Assembly: GCA_016710065.1 (NCBI GenBank)
Contig: JADJLP010000010.1
Location: forward strand, 186,001-250,000
DNA from: Candidatus Ideonella esbjergensis
Lineage (GTDB): Bacteria; Pseudomonadota; Gammaproteobacteria; Burkholderiales; Burkholderiaceae_C
DNA length: 64,000 bases
Reading direction: 5' to 3'
Shown: positions 17,315-26,316 of the stretch, piece after piece
Position numbering within the stretch: position 1 is the first letter of the stretch
How the letters are laid out: every line of letters begins with the position of its first letter
Position numbers and translations under genes: made by a program
Notes under the pieces: model-generated
Database searches by the model: none
The model's input: the letters and a program-made list of their open reading frames with translations, nothing else
What the model was told of the DNA's origin: nothing

Positions 17315-18432
17315 GCCAGGTGGCAGCACAGTCCACAGCCCCCATCGGCAACCAAGCCCCCGTCCGGGTGGATGGCCGCACCAAGGGCGCCGCCGAGATG
17401 GCGGTCATCGATGAAGAGCAGTTCTCGCAAGACATCTCGCTGATGTTGAAGTCGGGGCTGACCCTGCTCGACAGCCTCAAAACTTTGCGCGAACGCGCCG
17501 AGCCGCGCCGCGGCCGCACGCTGGATCGTTTGATGCGCCTGCTGCGCGAGGGCGATTCCCTGTCCGTGGCCATGAACGCCTGCGGTGGCTTCAAGCCCGG
17601 CCTGCTGGCCTGCGTGCGCTCCAGCGAGTTGACCGGCGACCTCTCCGAAAGCCTGCACCGCTACGCCCAGAACGCTTCGCGCCTGCGCAAGATGCGTTCG
17701 CAAATGGTGTCGGCCCTGGTCTACCCCGTGCTGTTGATCAGCGTGGCGTCGCTGGTGGTGCTGTTCCTGTTGATGTACGTGGTGCCGCGCTTTGCCGCCA
17801 TCCTCGAAGGCAGTGGCCATGACCTGCCCGCCCTGTCCCGATTGCTTATCGCGGTGGGTCGCGCATTGGGGGCTGTGCCCGTGGCTGGTTGGGTAGCCTT
17901 GGCGGCCTTGCTGGCCTTTGGCATCTGGCGCGTGGCCGCAGCCGCCCGCGAAGGCCGGCTGGAGGCCTTGCTGTCCGAATGGGCCACCCATGTGCCTGGC
18001 ATACGCGAACTCGTGGTCACCTTCTCGCATGCCCAGCTGGCGCGCAGCTCCGGCATGTTGGTGGCTTCGGGCGTGCCGGTGCTGAAGGCCATGGCCATGT
18101 GCCGCGAGCTGCTGCTCAGCCAAGACCGTGGGCGGCTGGACCGTGCACTGGCTTCGGCCAGTTCCGGCGCGCCGCTGGCCAGCGCCCTGCACGACAACGA
18201 ACTGATCGACACCCTCGGTCTGCGGGTCTTGCGGGTGTCCGAACAAACGGGCCAGATTCACGCCGCGCTGGATCGCCTTGCCGACATTCACGACCAGGAG
18301 GTCGAACGCGCCCTGGAGCGTGCGGGCCGGCTGATCGAACCCATCCTGATGCTGGGCATCGGCCTGGTCGTGGGTGGCATCGTGGTGCTGATGTATCTGC
18401 CCATCTTCCAACTGGCGGCGAGCGTCGGATGA
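17311..18432 (+). CDS. gspF: Type II secretion inner-membrane protein GspF (short N-terminus)
   Basis: 373 residues from the GTG at 17311 that overlaps the gspG stop (GTGA). Two GspF/T2SSF cytoplasmic domains are seen ('FSQDISLMLKSGLTLLDSL' and the repeat 'QLARSSGMLVASGVPVLKAM'), with membrane helices near residues 140-160, 190-210 and 345-365. It lacks the N-terminal 'YxALDxxG' segment normally present in GspF, so it begins almost directly with the first domain. GspF is the polytopic platform that the GspE ATPase works on. Its TGA overlaps the gspE ATG. Confidence 0.92.
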   Translation: MSQVAAQSTAPIGNQAPVRVDGRTKGAAEMAVIDEEQFSQDISLMLKSGLTLLDSLKTLRERAEPRRGRTLDRLMRLLREGDSLSVAMNACGGFKPGLLACVRSSELTGDLSESLHRYAQNASRLRKMRSQMVSALVYPVLLISVASLVVLFLLMYVVPRFAAILEGSGHDLPALSRLLIAVGRALGAVPVAGWVALAALLAFGIWRVAAAAREGRLEALLSEWATHVPGIRELVVTFSHAQLARSSGMLVASGVPVLKAMAMCRELLLSQDRGRLDRALASASSGAPLASALHDNELIDTLGLRVLRVSEQTGQIHAALDRLADIHDQEVERALERAGRLIEPILMLGIGLVVGGIVVLMYLPIFQLAASVG

Positions 18433-20054
18433 ACACCACCGGGCATTCACAGCCGGGCAGCTCGTCGTTGGACGAGCCGGCCAATGCTGCAGATCTGGTC
18501 AACGGCCTGGGCTTGCCCGTGGCCCAACTGGTGGCCCGACGGCCGGAAGAGGCCGATGTCTCGGTGATCCCGTTCGCGGTCGGCCAGCGTCGCCAGTGCA
18601 TCTCGCTGCGCCGCGTGGACGGGCTGGTCGAAATCGTCATGGCCCAGCCGCAGGACGCGGGCACGCGCTTGTGGATCGAATCCCGGGTGCGCGCGGCCGG
18701 CCGCCCACCGGTGGCCTGGTTTGTGGCTCCGGCAGAAGAAATCGCAGCCTTCTACACCCGGCTCGAGCGCGAGCTCAAGGCCTTGGACCAGCAGTTGCCA
18801 GGCCTGCCCGAAGACGGCGGTGGCGAGAACGACCCCGACGTCATCACCCTGTCGTTGGCGCAAATCAGCACCGACGAGAGCCCGGTGGTGCGCTTCGTCA
18901 ACGGTACGTTGTATGACGCACTCAAGGCCGGCGCCAGCGACATCCACCTGGAAACCACGCCGCAGGGCCTGGTGGTGCGCTACCGCATGGACGGCGTGCT
19001 GCAGGCCATCACCCGGCTGGATGGCAAAGATTTTGCCGACCGCGCCATCTCGCGCATCAAGGTGCTGGCCGATCTGGACATCTCCGAGCGCCGCATCCCG
19101 CAAGACGGCCGCTTGAAGCTGCGTCTGGCGGCCCGCTTCATCGACGTGCGCGTCTCCATCATGCCCAGCCTGCATGGCGAAGACGCGGTGCTGCGCATCC
19201 TTGACCGCTACCAGATTGCCTCTGAAGACACGCTCAGCCTCAAGCACCTGAGCTTCGGTGAAACCGACGGTGCCTTCATTCGCCGCATGGCCCAGCTGCC
19301 CTACGGCCTGTTCCTGGTCACCGGCCCCACCGGCAGCGGCAAGACCACCACCTTGTACGCGGTGCTGTCCGAGGTCAACACCGGTCTGGACAAGATCATC
19401 ACCATCGAAGACCCGGTCGAGTACCAGGTGCACAACGTGCTGCAGATCCCGGTCAACGAGGCCAAGGGGCTCACCTTTGCCCGCGGCCTGCGCTCCATCC
19501 TGCGGCACGACCCCGACAAGATCATGGTGGGCGAAATGCGCGACGCCGAAACCGCGCAAATCGCCATCCAGGCCGCGCTCACCGGCCACCAGGTGTTTGC
19601 CACCGTGCACGCCAACAACGTGTTCGACGTGATTGGCCGCCTGTCCACCATGCAGGTCGACCCGTACAACCTCGTTTCGGCGCTCAACGGCGTGCTGGCG
19701 CAGCGGCTGATACGCCAGCTCTGCACCGCCTGCGCGGCGCCGCAGCGGCCTTCGGCTGCCACCCTGCAGGCCAGCCCCCTGCCCCCGGAGGCCGAGGGCT
19801 GGCGCTTCATGCACGCCGTGGGCTGCGCCCAATGCCGCGGCACGGGCTACAAGGGCCGGCGTGCCATTGCCCAAACGCTGGCCATGGACATTGAAATTCG
19901 CAGCCTCATCGCCGAGCGCGCCACGCCTGTTCGGCTGCGCGAAGCTGCGCGCGCGCGCGGCCTGCGCACGCTGCGCGATGCCGCGCTCGATTTGGTGCAG
20001 GCCGGCATCACCTCACTGGAAGAAGCCAATCGTGTCACTGCTGTTGAAGAGTGA
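18429..20054 (+). CDS. gspE: Type II secretion ATPase GspE
   Basis: 541 residues starting at the ATG that overlaps the gspF stop. N-terminal GspE/MshEN-like domain (residues 1-135), N2 domain with 'GASDIHLE', Walker A 'GPTGSGKTTT' (about 299-308), Asp box, Walker B 'KIMVGEMRDAET' (about 363-376), His box 'FATVHANN'. The tetracysteine zinc motif is present as 'CTAC' and 'CAQC' (about residues 431 and 468). This is the hexameric cytoplasmic ATPase that powers pseudopilus growth. All catalytic motifs are intact. Confidence 0.96.
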   Translation: MNTTGHSQPGSSSLDEPANAADLVNGLGLPVAQLVARRPEEADVSVIPFAVGQRRQCISLRRVDGLVEIVMAQPQDAGTRLWIESRVRAAGRPPVAWFVAPAEEIAAFYTRLERELKALDQQLPGLPEDGGGENDPDVITLSLAQISTDESPVVRFVNGTLYDALKAGASDIHLETTPQGLVVRYRMDGVLQAITRLDGKDFADRAISRIKVLADLDISERRIPQDGRLKLRLAARFIDVRVSIMPSLHGEDAVLRILDRYQIASEDTLSLKHLSFGETDGAFIRRMAQLPYGLFLVTGPTGSGKTTTLYAVLSEVNTGLDKIITIEDPVEYQVHNVLQIPVNEAKGLTFARGLRSILRHDPDKIMVGEMRDAETAQIAIQAALTGHQVFATVHANNVFDVIGRLSTMQVDPYNLVSALNGVLAQRLIRQLCTACAAPQRPSAATLQASPLPPEAEGWRFMHAVGCAQCRGTGYKGRRAIAQTLAMDIEIRSLIAERATPVRLREAARARGLRTLRDAALDLVQAGITSLEEANRVTAVEE

Positions 20055-20805
20055 GCTTCGCCTGCGCATCGGCGCCCGCCATTGCGTGGCCGAGGTCTGG
20101 CGCGCCGGTGTGGCGGCCCGCTGTGCCGGCAGTGCCTATACCCAGGATGAGAACCCCAACCTCGTTGAGGCGGCTTTGGCGGCGCTGGAAACCCGCGGCA
20201 TGAGCCTGCCCAATCGCGCCGTGCTGAGCGTGGAAGACGAGTTGCTGTACTTCGCCACCCTGCCCGCCACCATGCCCGCCAAGGCCGCGCTGGTGGCCGC
20301 CCGCGAGCATTTCAGCGCCGCCCTGGGCGAGCATGAGCTGCTGGTGGGTGTGACACTCGCCGCCTCGGGCCAGCGCTGGCTGGCATCGGCCCTGCCAGCC
20401 GAACTGCTGGACACCTGGCGGTTCGCCCTGAGCGAACGCGACATCGCCCTGGTGGCCGTGCAGCCCGCCGTGCTGCAAGACCTGCACGCCCTGGAAGGAA
20501 AGGCCCAGTTTGACAACGGCCTGGTGGTGATGCTGCGTGCCGAGGGGCTGAGCTTTCTCACCGTTGAGCCTGCGGGTATCACCGACCTGAGTTGGGAACG
20601 CCGCGATCTGGCCGATCTTTCGGCCCTGGCGGCACGCGTGCAAGCGCAGCTGGCGCTGCTGCCCGTGGCCCAGGACACGCTGAACCCGACCCTCCCCGGT
20701 GTGCTGCTGGCGCCCCTCACCGAAGCCCAGGCCACCGCGCTGCGCCCCATGGCCCAAACCCATGGCTGGCGCATCTCCGCGCCCGTGCTGGTGGCCACCG
20801 AGTAA
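20032..20805 (+). CDS. GspL/PilM-like assembly protein (uncertain)
   Basis: 257 residues if started at the GTG at 20032, which has GGAAGAAG upstream and overlaps the gspE end by 23 nt. No membrane helix. Position directly before a PilN-like and a PilO-like gene, plus weak resemblance of its strands ('NRAVLSVEDELLYFATLP') to actin-like cytoplasmic domains, suggest a PilM/GspL-N/MshI-type protein. The ATPase motifs of PilM are not obvious. Called by gene order; family identity not proven. Confidence 0.6.
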   Translation: MSLLLKSELRLRIGARHCVAEVWRAGVAARCAGSAYTQDENPNLVEAALAALETRGMSLPNRAVLSVEDELLYFATLPATMPAKAALVAAREHFSAALGEHELLVGVTLAASGQRWLASALPAELLDTWRFALSERDIALVAVQPAVLQDLHALEGKAQFDNGLVVMLRAEGLSFLTVEPAGITDLSWERRDLADLSALAARVQAQLALLPVAQDTLNPTLPGVLLAPLTEAQATALRPMAQTHGWRISAPVLVATE

Positions 20806-20811
20806 GCCGCC

Positions 20812-21372
20812 ATGACGCCCTTGTTCCCGATTCATTTTCTCAAGCGCCGCACCTGGCCGCCGCTGGGCTTGCTGTTGTTGGCGGCGGCTTTGGCGTGGCT
20901 GGGTTGGGAGGCCTGGCGCACCGCCGAAGAATCCCGCCTGCTGGCGGCCGAGAAAGCCGGCATGGCCAGCCTGGTGCGCAACGCCAGCGCGCCGGCCAAG
21001 CCCATGTCGGCCGAAGAACAGCAGCGCCACGCACAGATCGAATCCATCGCCCGCTACCTCGCCTCGCCCTGGGCCACCTGGCTGGCGGTGCTTGAGGAAA
21101 ACGCCAACGGCAAAGCCATCGTTCGCCGGCTGGAACAAGACGCCGCCAATGAAAGCCTCAAGATCACTGGCCGCTCGGCCGACGTGGCGTCGATGATGAC
21201 CTACGTCCTGGCTCTGCAAGGCGATGCCAGGCTCAAGGATGTCAAGTTGGTGAGCCACGAGTTGTTGCGCACAGAGCCCGGCGCACCGGTGCAGTTCGAG
21301 TTGACGGCGGGTGCCCGGCCCTTGCCCGTTGCTGCAGACGGAGCGTCGACCCCCCCAGGGAGCCAACCATGA
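20812..21372 (+). CDS. PilN-like inner-membrane assembly protein
   Basis: 186 residues: short cytoplasmic N-terminus, one membrane helix (residues 17-36, 'GLLLLAAALAWLGWEAW'), a helical stalk and a small alpha/beta domain ('LKITGRSADVASMMTYVLAL', 'LKDVKLVSHELL') like the ferredoxin-fold of PilN/GspL C-termini. Tail rich in Pro/Ala. Its stop overlaps the next start by four bases. By position and topology it corresponds to PilN of type IV pili or the periplasmic half of GspL. Sequence resemblance alone is weak. Confidence 0.65.
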   Translation: MTPLFPIHFLKRRTWPPLGLLLLAAALAWLGWEAWRTAEESRLLAAEKAGMASLVRNASAPAKPMSAEEQQRHAQIESIARYLASPWATWLAVLEENANGKAIVRRLEQDAANESLKITGRSADVASMMTYVLALQGDARLKDVKLVSHELLRTEPGAPVQFELTAGARPLPVAADGASTPPGSQP

Positions 21373-21962
21373 GCGATGGCGTGGTGACCCTCCCCCAGCT
21401 CGCCGAGCTGCCCAGTGCCGGCCGTGCTCGCCTGAACCGCTGGGCCTGGTGGTGGCAGCATCGCCTGGGCTGGGCTGGCGCGCTGGCGGTGGCCGTGCTG
21501 TTGGCCTGCCTGGCGCTGGCGTTGGTGGTTCGCCCCTCTCTGGAGCGTGCCCGCGCCGACAACCTGAGCCTGCAGGTGCAGCGCCTGGCCGCCCTGGTCA
21601 AGGCGCGCCCGGCAGACAACAGCCAAGAAACCGATCCGCGCGACGCCTGGCGCGCCAGCCTGCCGGGTTGGGGACAGCGCGCCCAGGTGATCCGCAAGAT
21701 GCTGGTGGCCAGCAAAGCCTCGCATGTGGAGTTCGAGCGGGCCGACTACAGCACCGAAGCCAAAGAGCCTGGCATCGTGCACATGCAGGCCACGCTGCCG
21801 CTGACAGCCTCGTACGAGCAAGCGCGCCAAGTGATGGCCGCCATCCTGAACGAGGTGCCCAACGCCGCGCTGGATGCACTGGAGCTGGAGCGCAGCCGCG
21901 ACGACCCCAACCTGCTCACCGGCCGCCTGCGGGTGAGCTTCTTCTTCAGGGGCGAAGACTGA
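21369..21962 (+). CDS. PilO/GspM-like inner-membrane assembly protein
   Basis: 197 residues: N-terminal cytoplasmic segment with Trp-rich membrane edge ('WAWWWQHRLG'), one membrane helix (about 35-55), coiled stalk ('LERARADNLSLQVQRL') and a C-terminal ferredoxin-like domain ('ATLPLTASYEQARQVMAAIL'). This is the PilO/GspM topology. With the two preceding genes and the next one it forms the MNOP-type inner-membrane bridge between motor and secretin. Overlaps the next gene by one base. Confidence 0.7.
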   Translation: MSDGVVTLPQLAELPSAGRARLNRWAWWWQHRLGWAGALAVAVLLACLALALVVRPSLERARADNLSLQVQRLAALVKARPADNSQETDPRDAWRASLPGWGQRAQVIRKMLVASKASHVEFERADYSTEAKEPGIVHMQATLPLTASYEQARQVMAAILNEVPNAALDALELERSRDDPNLLTGRLRVSFFFRGED

Positions 21963-22537
21963 TGAGCGCCGCCGCCTCTTCCTCCTCCAACCGCCGACTG
22001 GTGCTGCTGGTGCTTGTGGCCCTGGGTTTGTGGTTCTTCAGGGACAGCTTCACCACCGACACACCGCCCGCACGCAAGCCCGCCCGCACCGGCACGGCAG
22101 CCAACCCCAGCCGCGCCCTGCGCAGTGCACCGCCCGAAGACGTCTGCACCGTGCCCACCGCCCTGCCCCAGCGCGGCGTGCTGGTGGCCAAGGCCAAGGC
22201 CAACCCCTTCGTGGTGCCACCGCCCCCACCGGTCAAACCGCCCAAGCCCGTCAAGACCCAGCCGGTGGTGGTGGCCGTCGCACCGACTGTGGCCTCGCCC
22301 GCGTCGGCGCCGCTGCCGCCCCCCAAACTGCCCTACACCTACATCGGCCAGTTTGTTGACCCAGGCCGGCCCACCACGGTCTTCCTGAGTTCGGGCAATG
22401 CCCTGCTCAACGCCAACCCTGGCGACACCTTGGATGGTGGCTTCAAGCTCGAATCCATAGGCCCCAGAGAACTCGTTTTCGTGCACGTTCAGCGCAACGT
22501 CACGCTCCGTATGCCCATCGAGGGAGAGCGCTTGTGA
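21962..22537 (+). CDS. PilP/GspC-like linker protein
   Basis: 191 residues: one N-terminal membrane helix (residues 11-26), a Pro-rich spacer ('PPPPPVKPPKPVK', about residues 80-95), and a C-terminal beta domain ('PYTYIGQFVDPGRPTTVFLSSG', 'LNANPGDTLDGGFKLESI') matching the homology-region fold of GspC/PilP. Such proteins bind the secretin N-domains in the periplasm, and the secretin is the next gene. Start ATG overlaps the preceding stop. Confidence 0.72.
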   Translation: MSAAASSSSNRRLVLLVLVALGLWFFRDSFTTDTPPARKPARTGTAANPSRALRSAPPEDVCTVPTALPQRGVLVAKAKANPFVVPPPPPVKPPKPVKTQPVVVAVAPTVASPASAPLPPPKLPYTYIGQFVDPGRPTTVFLSSGNALLNANPGDTLDGGFKLESIGPRELVFVHVQRNVTLRMPIEGERL

Positions 22538-24738
22538 GAGCCGATATGTACAACGACCGAACCGCGTCCTTTCATCGAACCTTGCTCGCCGTGGTGGTGG
22601 CACTGGCGCTGGCCGGCTGCGCCGCCGACCGCGAGTACAGCAAGGGGATGGAGCTGGTCAAGCAAGGCCAGACCGCCAAGGGCCTGGACAACCTCAAGCG
22701 TGCCACCGAACTTGAGCCCCAAAACACCCGCTTCCAGGTGGAATACCTTGGCAGGCTGAAGCAAACCACGACCGCCCTGCTGGAACAGGCCGGCACCCAC
22801 ATCGAGGCCGGCTATCTGCCTGAAGCCGAGCAGTCCTACCAAGCCGTCATCGCCCTGGAGCCGCACAACGCCGCCGCACAGCGCGGGCTCAAGCGCGTGA
22901 TGCTGGAGCGCCAGGCCGCCGCTCAGATGACCCAGGCAGAGCGCCTGATGCAGTCGAACAAGACCGACCAGGCGCTGGAAATCGCCAACAACGTGCTGCG
23001 TGAATCACCACGCAACCGCCGCGCCGAACAGCTGCGCCGCAGCGCGGAAGAAAAACAGGAAGCTGAGCGGATCGCCCGCGAAGAACAGTTGGCCACGCGT
23101 GCCGCCTTCCGCCGTCCGGTGTCGCTGACCTTCCGCGACACACCGTTGAAGATGATTTTCGAGGCCCTCTCGCGCGCCGCCAACATCAACGTGGTGGTGG
23201 ACCGCGACGTGAAGAGCGACGTCAAGACCACCATCTTCGTCAAGGACGCCCCCATCGAAGACGCCATCGACGTGCTGCTGCTGCAAAACCAGCTCGAAAA
23301 GCGCGTACTCAATGGCAACACCATCCTGGTCTATCCCGCCACGGCTGCCAAGCAGAAGGAATTCGCTGAACTCAAGGTGCGCAGCTTCCAGCTCAGCAAC
23401 ATCGATGCGGCACTGATGGCCAGTATTCTCAAAACGATGGTCAAGACCAAGGACATCGTCACCGACCCCAAGACCAACATCCTGGTGATGCGCGACACCG
23501 CCGAGGCCATCGCCTTGGCCGAACGCCTGGTGGCCGCCAACGACCTGCCCGACGCCGAGGTGATGCTGGAAGTCAAGGTGCTGGAAATCTCCACCAACCG
23601 CACCAACGAGTTGGGGGTCAAGCTGCCCACTGCAGCCACCTTCAGCACGCCCACGGTTGGCACCAGTGCCGATGGCACCGCCAGCGGCGCCTGGACGATC
23701 AGCGACCTGAGCGCCCTGACCCGCGGGCAGGTTCGGGTCAGCCCAATTTCGGCCACCATCAACATGCTGATGACCGACGGCGACACCCAGTTGCTGGCCA
23801 ACCCCAGCATCCGAACCCGCAACAAAGAGAAGGCCCGCATTCTGGTGGGCGACAAGCTGCCGCAAATCACCAACGTGCTCACGGCCAACGGTGGCGCCAC
23901 CGGTAGCTCGAACGCCTTCACGCCCCTGACGGGCAGCATCACCTATGTCGACGTGGGCATCAAGTTGGAGGTCGAGCCCGAGATCTACACCGACGACGAC
24001 GTGGGCATCAAGATGATGCTGGAGGTGAGCAATGTCACGGGCACGATCAAGACCGACAGCGGCGTGGCCTACCAGATTGGCTCTCGCAGCGCACAAACCT
24101 CGCTGCGTCTGCACGACGGCGAAACCCAGGTGCTCGGCGGCCTGATCCGCAACAACGACAGCAACGCCGCTCAGCGGCTGCCCGGGTTGGGTCAGTTGCC
24201 CGTCATGGGTCGCCTGTTCTCCAGCAACCGCGCCGAAGGCACCAAGACCGAGATCATCGTCACCATCACGCCGCACATCATCCGTCCGCGTGCCATCCCG
24301 GATCTGCGCAACGCAGACGCCTGGTCGGGCAGTGACACCAACATCCGCGACCGCTCGTTGCGGCTGGATTCCATAGGTACGCTCAGGCTGGGCACACCCA
24401 AGCCTGGACCTGCCACCGGTCTGCCGACGCCCACCGGGCGCACGGCCCCGGTGCTCATGCCGGCACGGCCCGCACCCCAAGCGCCCGCTGCAGGTACCGC
24501 CGCGCCGCCAGCGCCGGCAGCGCCGGCCAGTTCAGCCGCCAGCACCGAGACCGGTAGCGAGGCAAATACGGTACCGGCCACGACGGCCACCACCCCAGCC
24601 GCGCCCACCTCGCGACTACCCTTGGTCATGCCGCGCACCATGCCCGGGGGCACGAGCCGCCAAATCGGCAACATCCCGGCGCTGCCGCAGGGCCCGGTGC
24701 CAGCCCCGGCCGAGCCTGCATCCAGCCCGTCCAATTGA
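22534..24738 (+). CDS. gspD: TPR lipoprotein-secretin (GspD/MshL-like)
   Basis: 734 residues from GTG 22534 (GGGAG upstream; ATG 22546 is an alternative). A lipoprotein signal with lipobox 'LAGC' near residue 28 is followed by TPR-like repeats (about 35-135), then secretin domains: N0/STN-like 'VSLTFRDTPLKMIFEAL' (about 190), N1 (about 280-340) and the secretin pore domain (about 345-590, with 'DVGIKLEVEPEI' and 'IVTITPHIIRPR'). The last 130 residues are a Pro/Ala/Thr-rich low-complexity tail. It forms the outer-membrane channel. The TPR plus lipobox head resembles a pilotin- or MshN-like piece fused onto the secretin. Confidence 0.93.
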   Translation: MRADMYNDRTASFHRTLLAVVVALALAGCAADREYSKGMELVKQGQTAKGLDNLKRATELEPQNTRFQVEYLGRLKQTTTALLEQAGTHIEAGYLPEAEQSYQAVIALEPHNAAAQRGLKRVMLERQAAAQMTQAERLMQSNKTDQALEIANNVLRESPRNRRAEQLRRSAEEKQEAERIAREEQLATRAAFRRPVSLTFRDTPLKMIFEALSRAANINVVVDRDVKSDVKTTIFVKDAPIEDAIDVLLLQNQLEKRVLNGNTILVYPATAAKQKEFAELKVRSFQLSNIDAALMASILKTMVKTKDIVTDPKTNILVMRDTAEAIALAERLVAANDLPDAEVMLEVKVLEISTNRTNELGVKLPTAATFSTPTVGTSADGTASGAWTISDLSALTRGQVRVSPISATINMLMTDGDTQLLANPSIRTRNKEKARILVGDKLPQITNVLTANGGATGSSNAFTPLTGSITYVDVGIKLEVEPEIYTDDDVGIKMMLEVSNVTGTIKTDSGVAYQIGSRSAQTSLRLHDGETQVLGGLIRNNDSNAAQRLPGLGQLPVMGRLFSSNRAEGTKTEIIVTITPHIIRPRAIPDLRNADAWSGSDTNIRDRSLRLDSIGTLRLGTPKPGPATGLPTPTGRTAPVLMPARPAPQAPAAGTAAPPAPAAPASSAASTETGSEANTVPATTATTPAAPTSRLPLVMPRTMPGGTSRQIGNIPALPQGPVPAPAEPASSPSN

Positions 24739-24760
24739 CTTGCAAAGAGCGCCGCTGACC

Positions 24761-25246
24761 ATGCGTGCCCCCCGCCATGCCTCATCCGGCTTCAGCCTGA
24801 TGGAGCTGGTGGTCACGCTGGCCTTGCTCGGGGTTCTGGCCCTGATGGTGCAACCCCTCGCCGAAGCCACGGTGCAGCGCCAGCAAGAGCAGGCGCTGCG
24901 CGAGGCACTGCGTGAAATCCGCACCGCCATCGACCGCTACCGCCAGGCCAGCGAACAAGGGCTCATCAAGCGCAAGGTGGGCGACAGCGGCTATCCACCC
25001 GATCTTGAAACCCTGGTGGTGGGCGTGGTGAACCAAACCTCACCCAGTGGCGAACGGCTGATCTTTCTGCGGCGCGTGCCCCGCGACCCTTTCAACCCCG
25101 ACAGCCGCTTGTCGCCCAACGCATCGTGGGGCCTGCGCAGTTCCACCAGCCCACCGGATGCCCCCAGCCCTGGCGCCGACGTGTTCGACGTGGTCTCCAG
25201 CGCCAAGGGCGTGGGCCTCAACGGCGTGCCCTACAGCGAATGGTGA
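24761..25246 (+). CDS. Minor pseudopilin (GspH/G-like)
   Basis: 161 residues from ATG 24761; an in-frame TTG at 24740 is a weaker option. Short leader to G10, then F11 and the +5 glutamate E15 ('GFSLMELVVTLALLG'), a typical type II/IV prepilin helix. The globular part has 'YRQASEQGLIKR', 'GYPPDLETLV' and 'RRVPRDPFNP', resembling the GspG-like minor pilins of mixed T2SS/MSHA clusters. It would cap or prime the pseudopilus. Confidence 0.85.
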   Translation: MRAPRHASSGFSLMELVVTLALLGVLALMVQPLAEATVQRQQEQALREALREIRTAIDRYRQASEQGLIKRKVGDSGYPPDLETLVVGVVNQTSPSGERLIFLRRVPRDPFNPDSRLSPNASWGLRSSTSPPDAPSPGADVFDVVSSAKGVGLNGVPYSEW

Positions 25247-25248
25247 CC

Positions 25249-25722
25249 ATGTCAGCGCCCCTCCAAACCCGGGCCATGCCGGCCCACCGCGCCCTGGGCT
25301 TCACGATGATCGAGCTGATCGTGGTGATGGCCGTCATCGGCTTGCTGCTCAGCCTGGCCGCGCCGCGATACCTCGCTTCGCTGGAGCGGGGCAAAGACCA
25401 GGTGGTGGAGCACGACCTGGCCCAGATGCGCAAGGCCATCGACCAGTTCTATGGCGACCGCGGCGCCTACCCTGAGCGCCTGGACGACCTGGTCACCTTC
25501 CGCTACCTGCGCAACCTGCCCGTCAACCCGCACACCGATGCGGTCGACTGGATCACCGTGCCCCCACCAGGTGGCAGAAAGGGCAATGTCTACGACGTCC
25601 GGGCGGTCGACAAGCCCTCACCAGATCTGCCCACGGAGGCCCCGCCCGAAGAAGAAAACGGTGCCGCAGCACCCCCAGACGCCAACCCACCCGCCCCCAA
25701 CCCAGGGGAGCCCGCGCAATGA
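25249..25722 (+). CDS. Minor pseudopilin (GspG-like)
   Basis: 157 residues from ATG 25249; in-frame ATG 25240 and GTG 25243 overlap the previous stop and are possible. Prepilin signature 'GFTMIELIVVMAVIG' with G17, F18, and +5 glutamate E22. The core shows the major-pilin-like pattern 'AIDQFYGDRGAYPERLDDLV' and 'RNLPVNPHTDAVDW'. The C-terminal 40 residues are Pro/Glu/Ala-rich. Ends with a 4-nt overlap with the next gene. Confidence 0.85.
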   Translation: MSAPLQTRAMPAHRALGFTMIELIVVMAVIGLLLSLAAPRYLASLERGKDQVVEHDLAQMRKAIDQFYGDRGAYPERLDDLVTFRYLRNLPVNPHTDAVDWITVPPPGGRKGNVYDVRAVDKPSPDLPTEAPPEEENGAAAPPDANPPAPNPGEPAQ

Positions 25723-26288
25723 AGCTGCGGGGCGCTGGCCTGCGCCCGGCGCTGGGCCAGCGCGGCGCCATCTTGCTGGTAGTGCTGGTGCTCATTGCCG
25801 TGGTGGCGCTGGGCACCTCCAGCCTCACGCTCGACACCTCGGCCCAACAGCAGCGCCGCAACGAAGAAGAGTTGCTCTTCGTGGGCGAGCAATACCGGCA
25901 GGCCATTGACGACTACGTGCGCCGGTCACCCAACGGGCGGCGGCAGTTTCCCACCAAGCTCGAAGACTTGGTGGCCGACAACCGCTTTCCTCAGCCCCTG
26001 CGGCACCTGCGCAAGTTGTTCCGCGACCCTGTGAACCCGAACGAAGACTGGGTGCTCATCAAAGTGGGCAACGCCATCGTTGGCCTGCACAGCACGTCCA
26101 AGGGCGTACCGTTCCGCAAGACCGGCTTCTCGCTGAACCAAACTGAATTTGCCAGCGCCAGCAGCTACGCCAACTGGCACTTCGTTTCCAGCATGCGGGT
26201 GGCCATCAATGCCCGCGACCCGGTCAAGCCGGGTGCAGGCACCACACCGGGGCTGACTGGCAGCCCTTCCCCCCTGCCCGGGCGCTGA
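25719..26288 (+). CDS. GspK/PilX-like minor pseudopilin
   Basis: 189 residues. The N-terminus 'GQRGAILLVVLVLIAVVALG' is prepilin-like, but the position +5 to the likely cleavage site (G16) is valine rather than glutamate, as in GspK-type tip pseudopilins. Downstream: 'EELLFVGEQYRQAIDDYVRR', 'FPTKLEDLVADNRF', 'RKLFRDPVNPNEDW'. The 'YRxAIxxY...L.DLL.D.R' pattern is shared with the other two minor pseudopilins here, which suggests local gene duplication. Last gene of the operon; a short hairpin (26283-26300, no T-run) follows. Confidence 0.75.
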   Translation: MKLRGAGLRPALGQRGAILLVVLVLIAVVALGTSSLTLDTSAQQQRRNEEELLFVGEQYRQAIDDYVRRSPNGRRQFPTKLEDLVADNRFPQPLRHLRKLFRDPVNPNEDWVLIKVGNAIVGLHSTSKGVPFRKTGFSLNQTEFASASSYANWHFVSSMRVAINARDPVKPGAGTTPGLTGSPSPLPGR

Positions 26289-26316
26289 GCGCCGGCTCAG
26301 CAAGGGTGTAGCGCGC

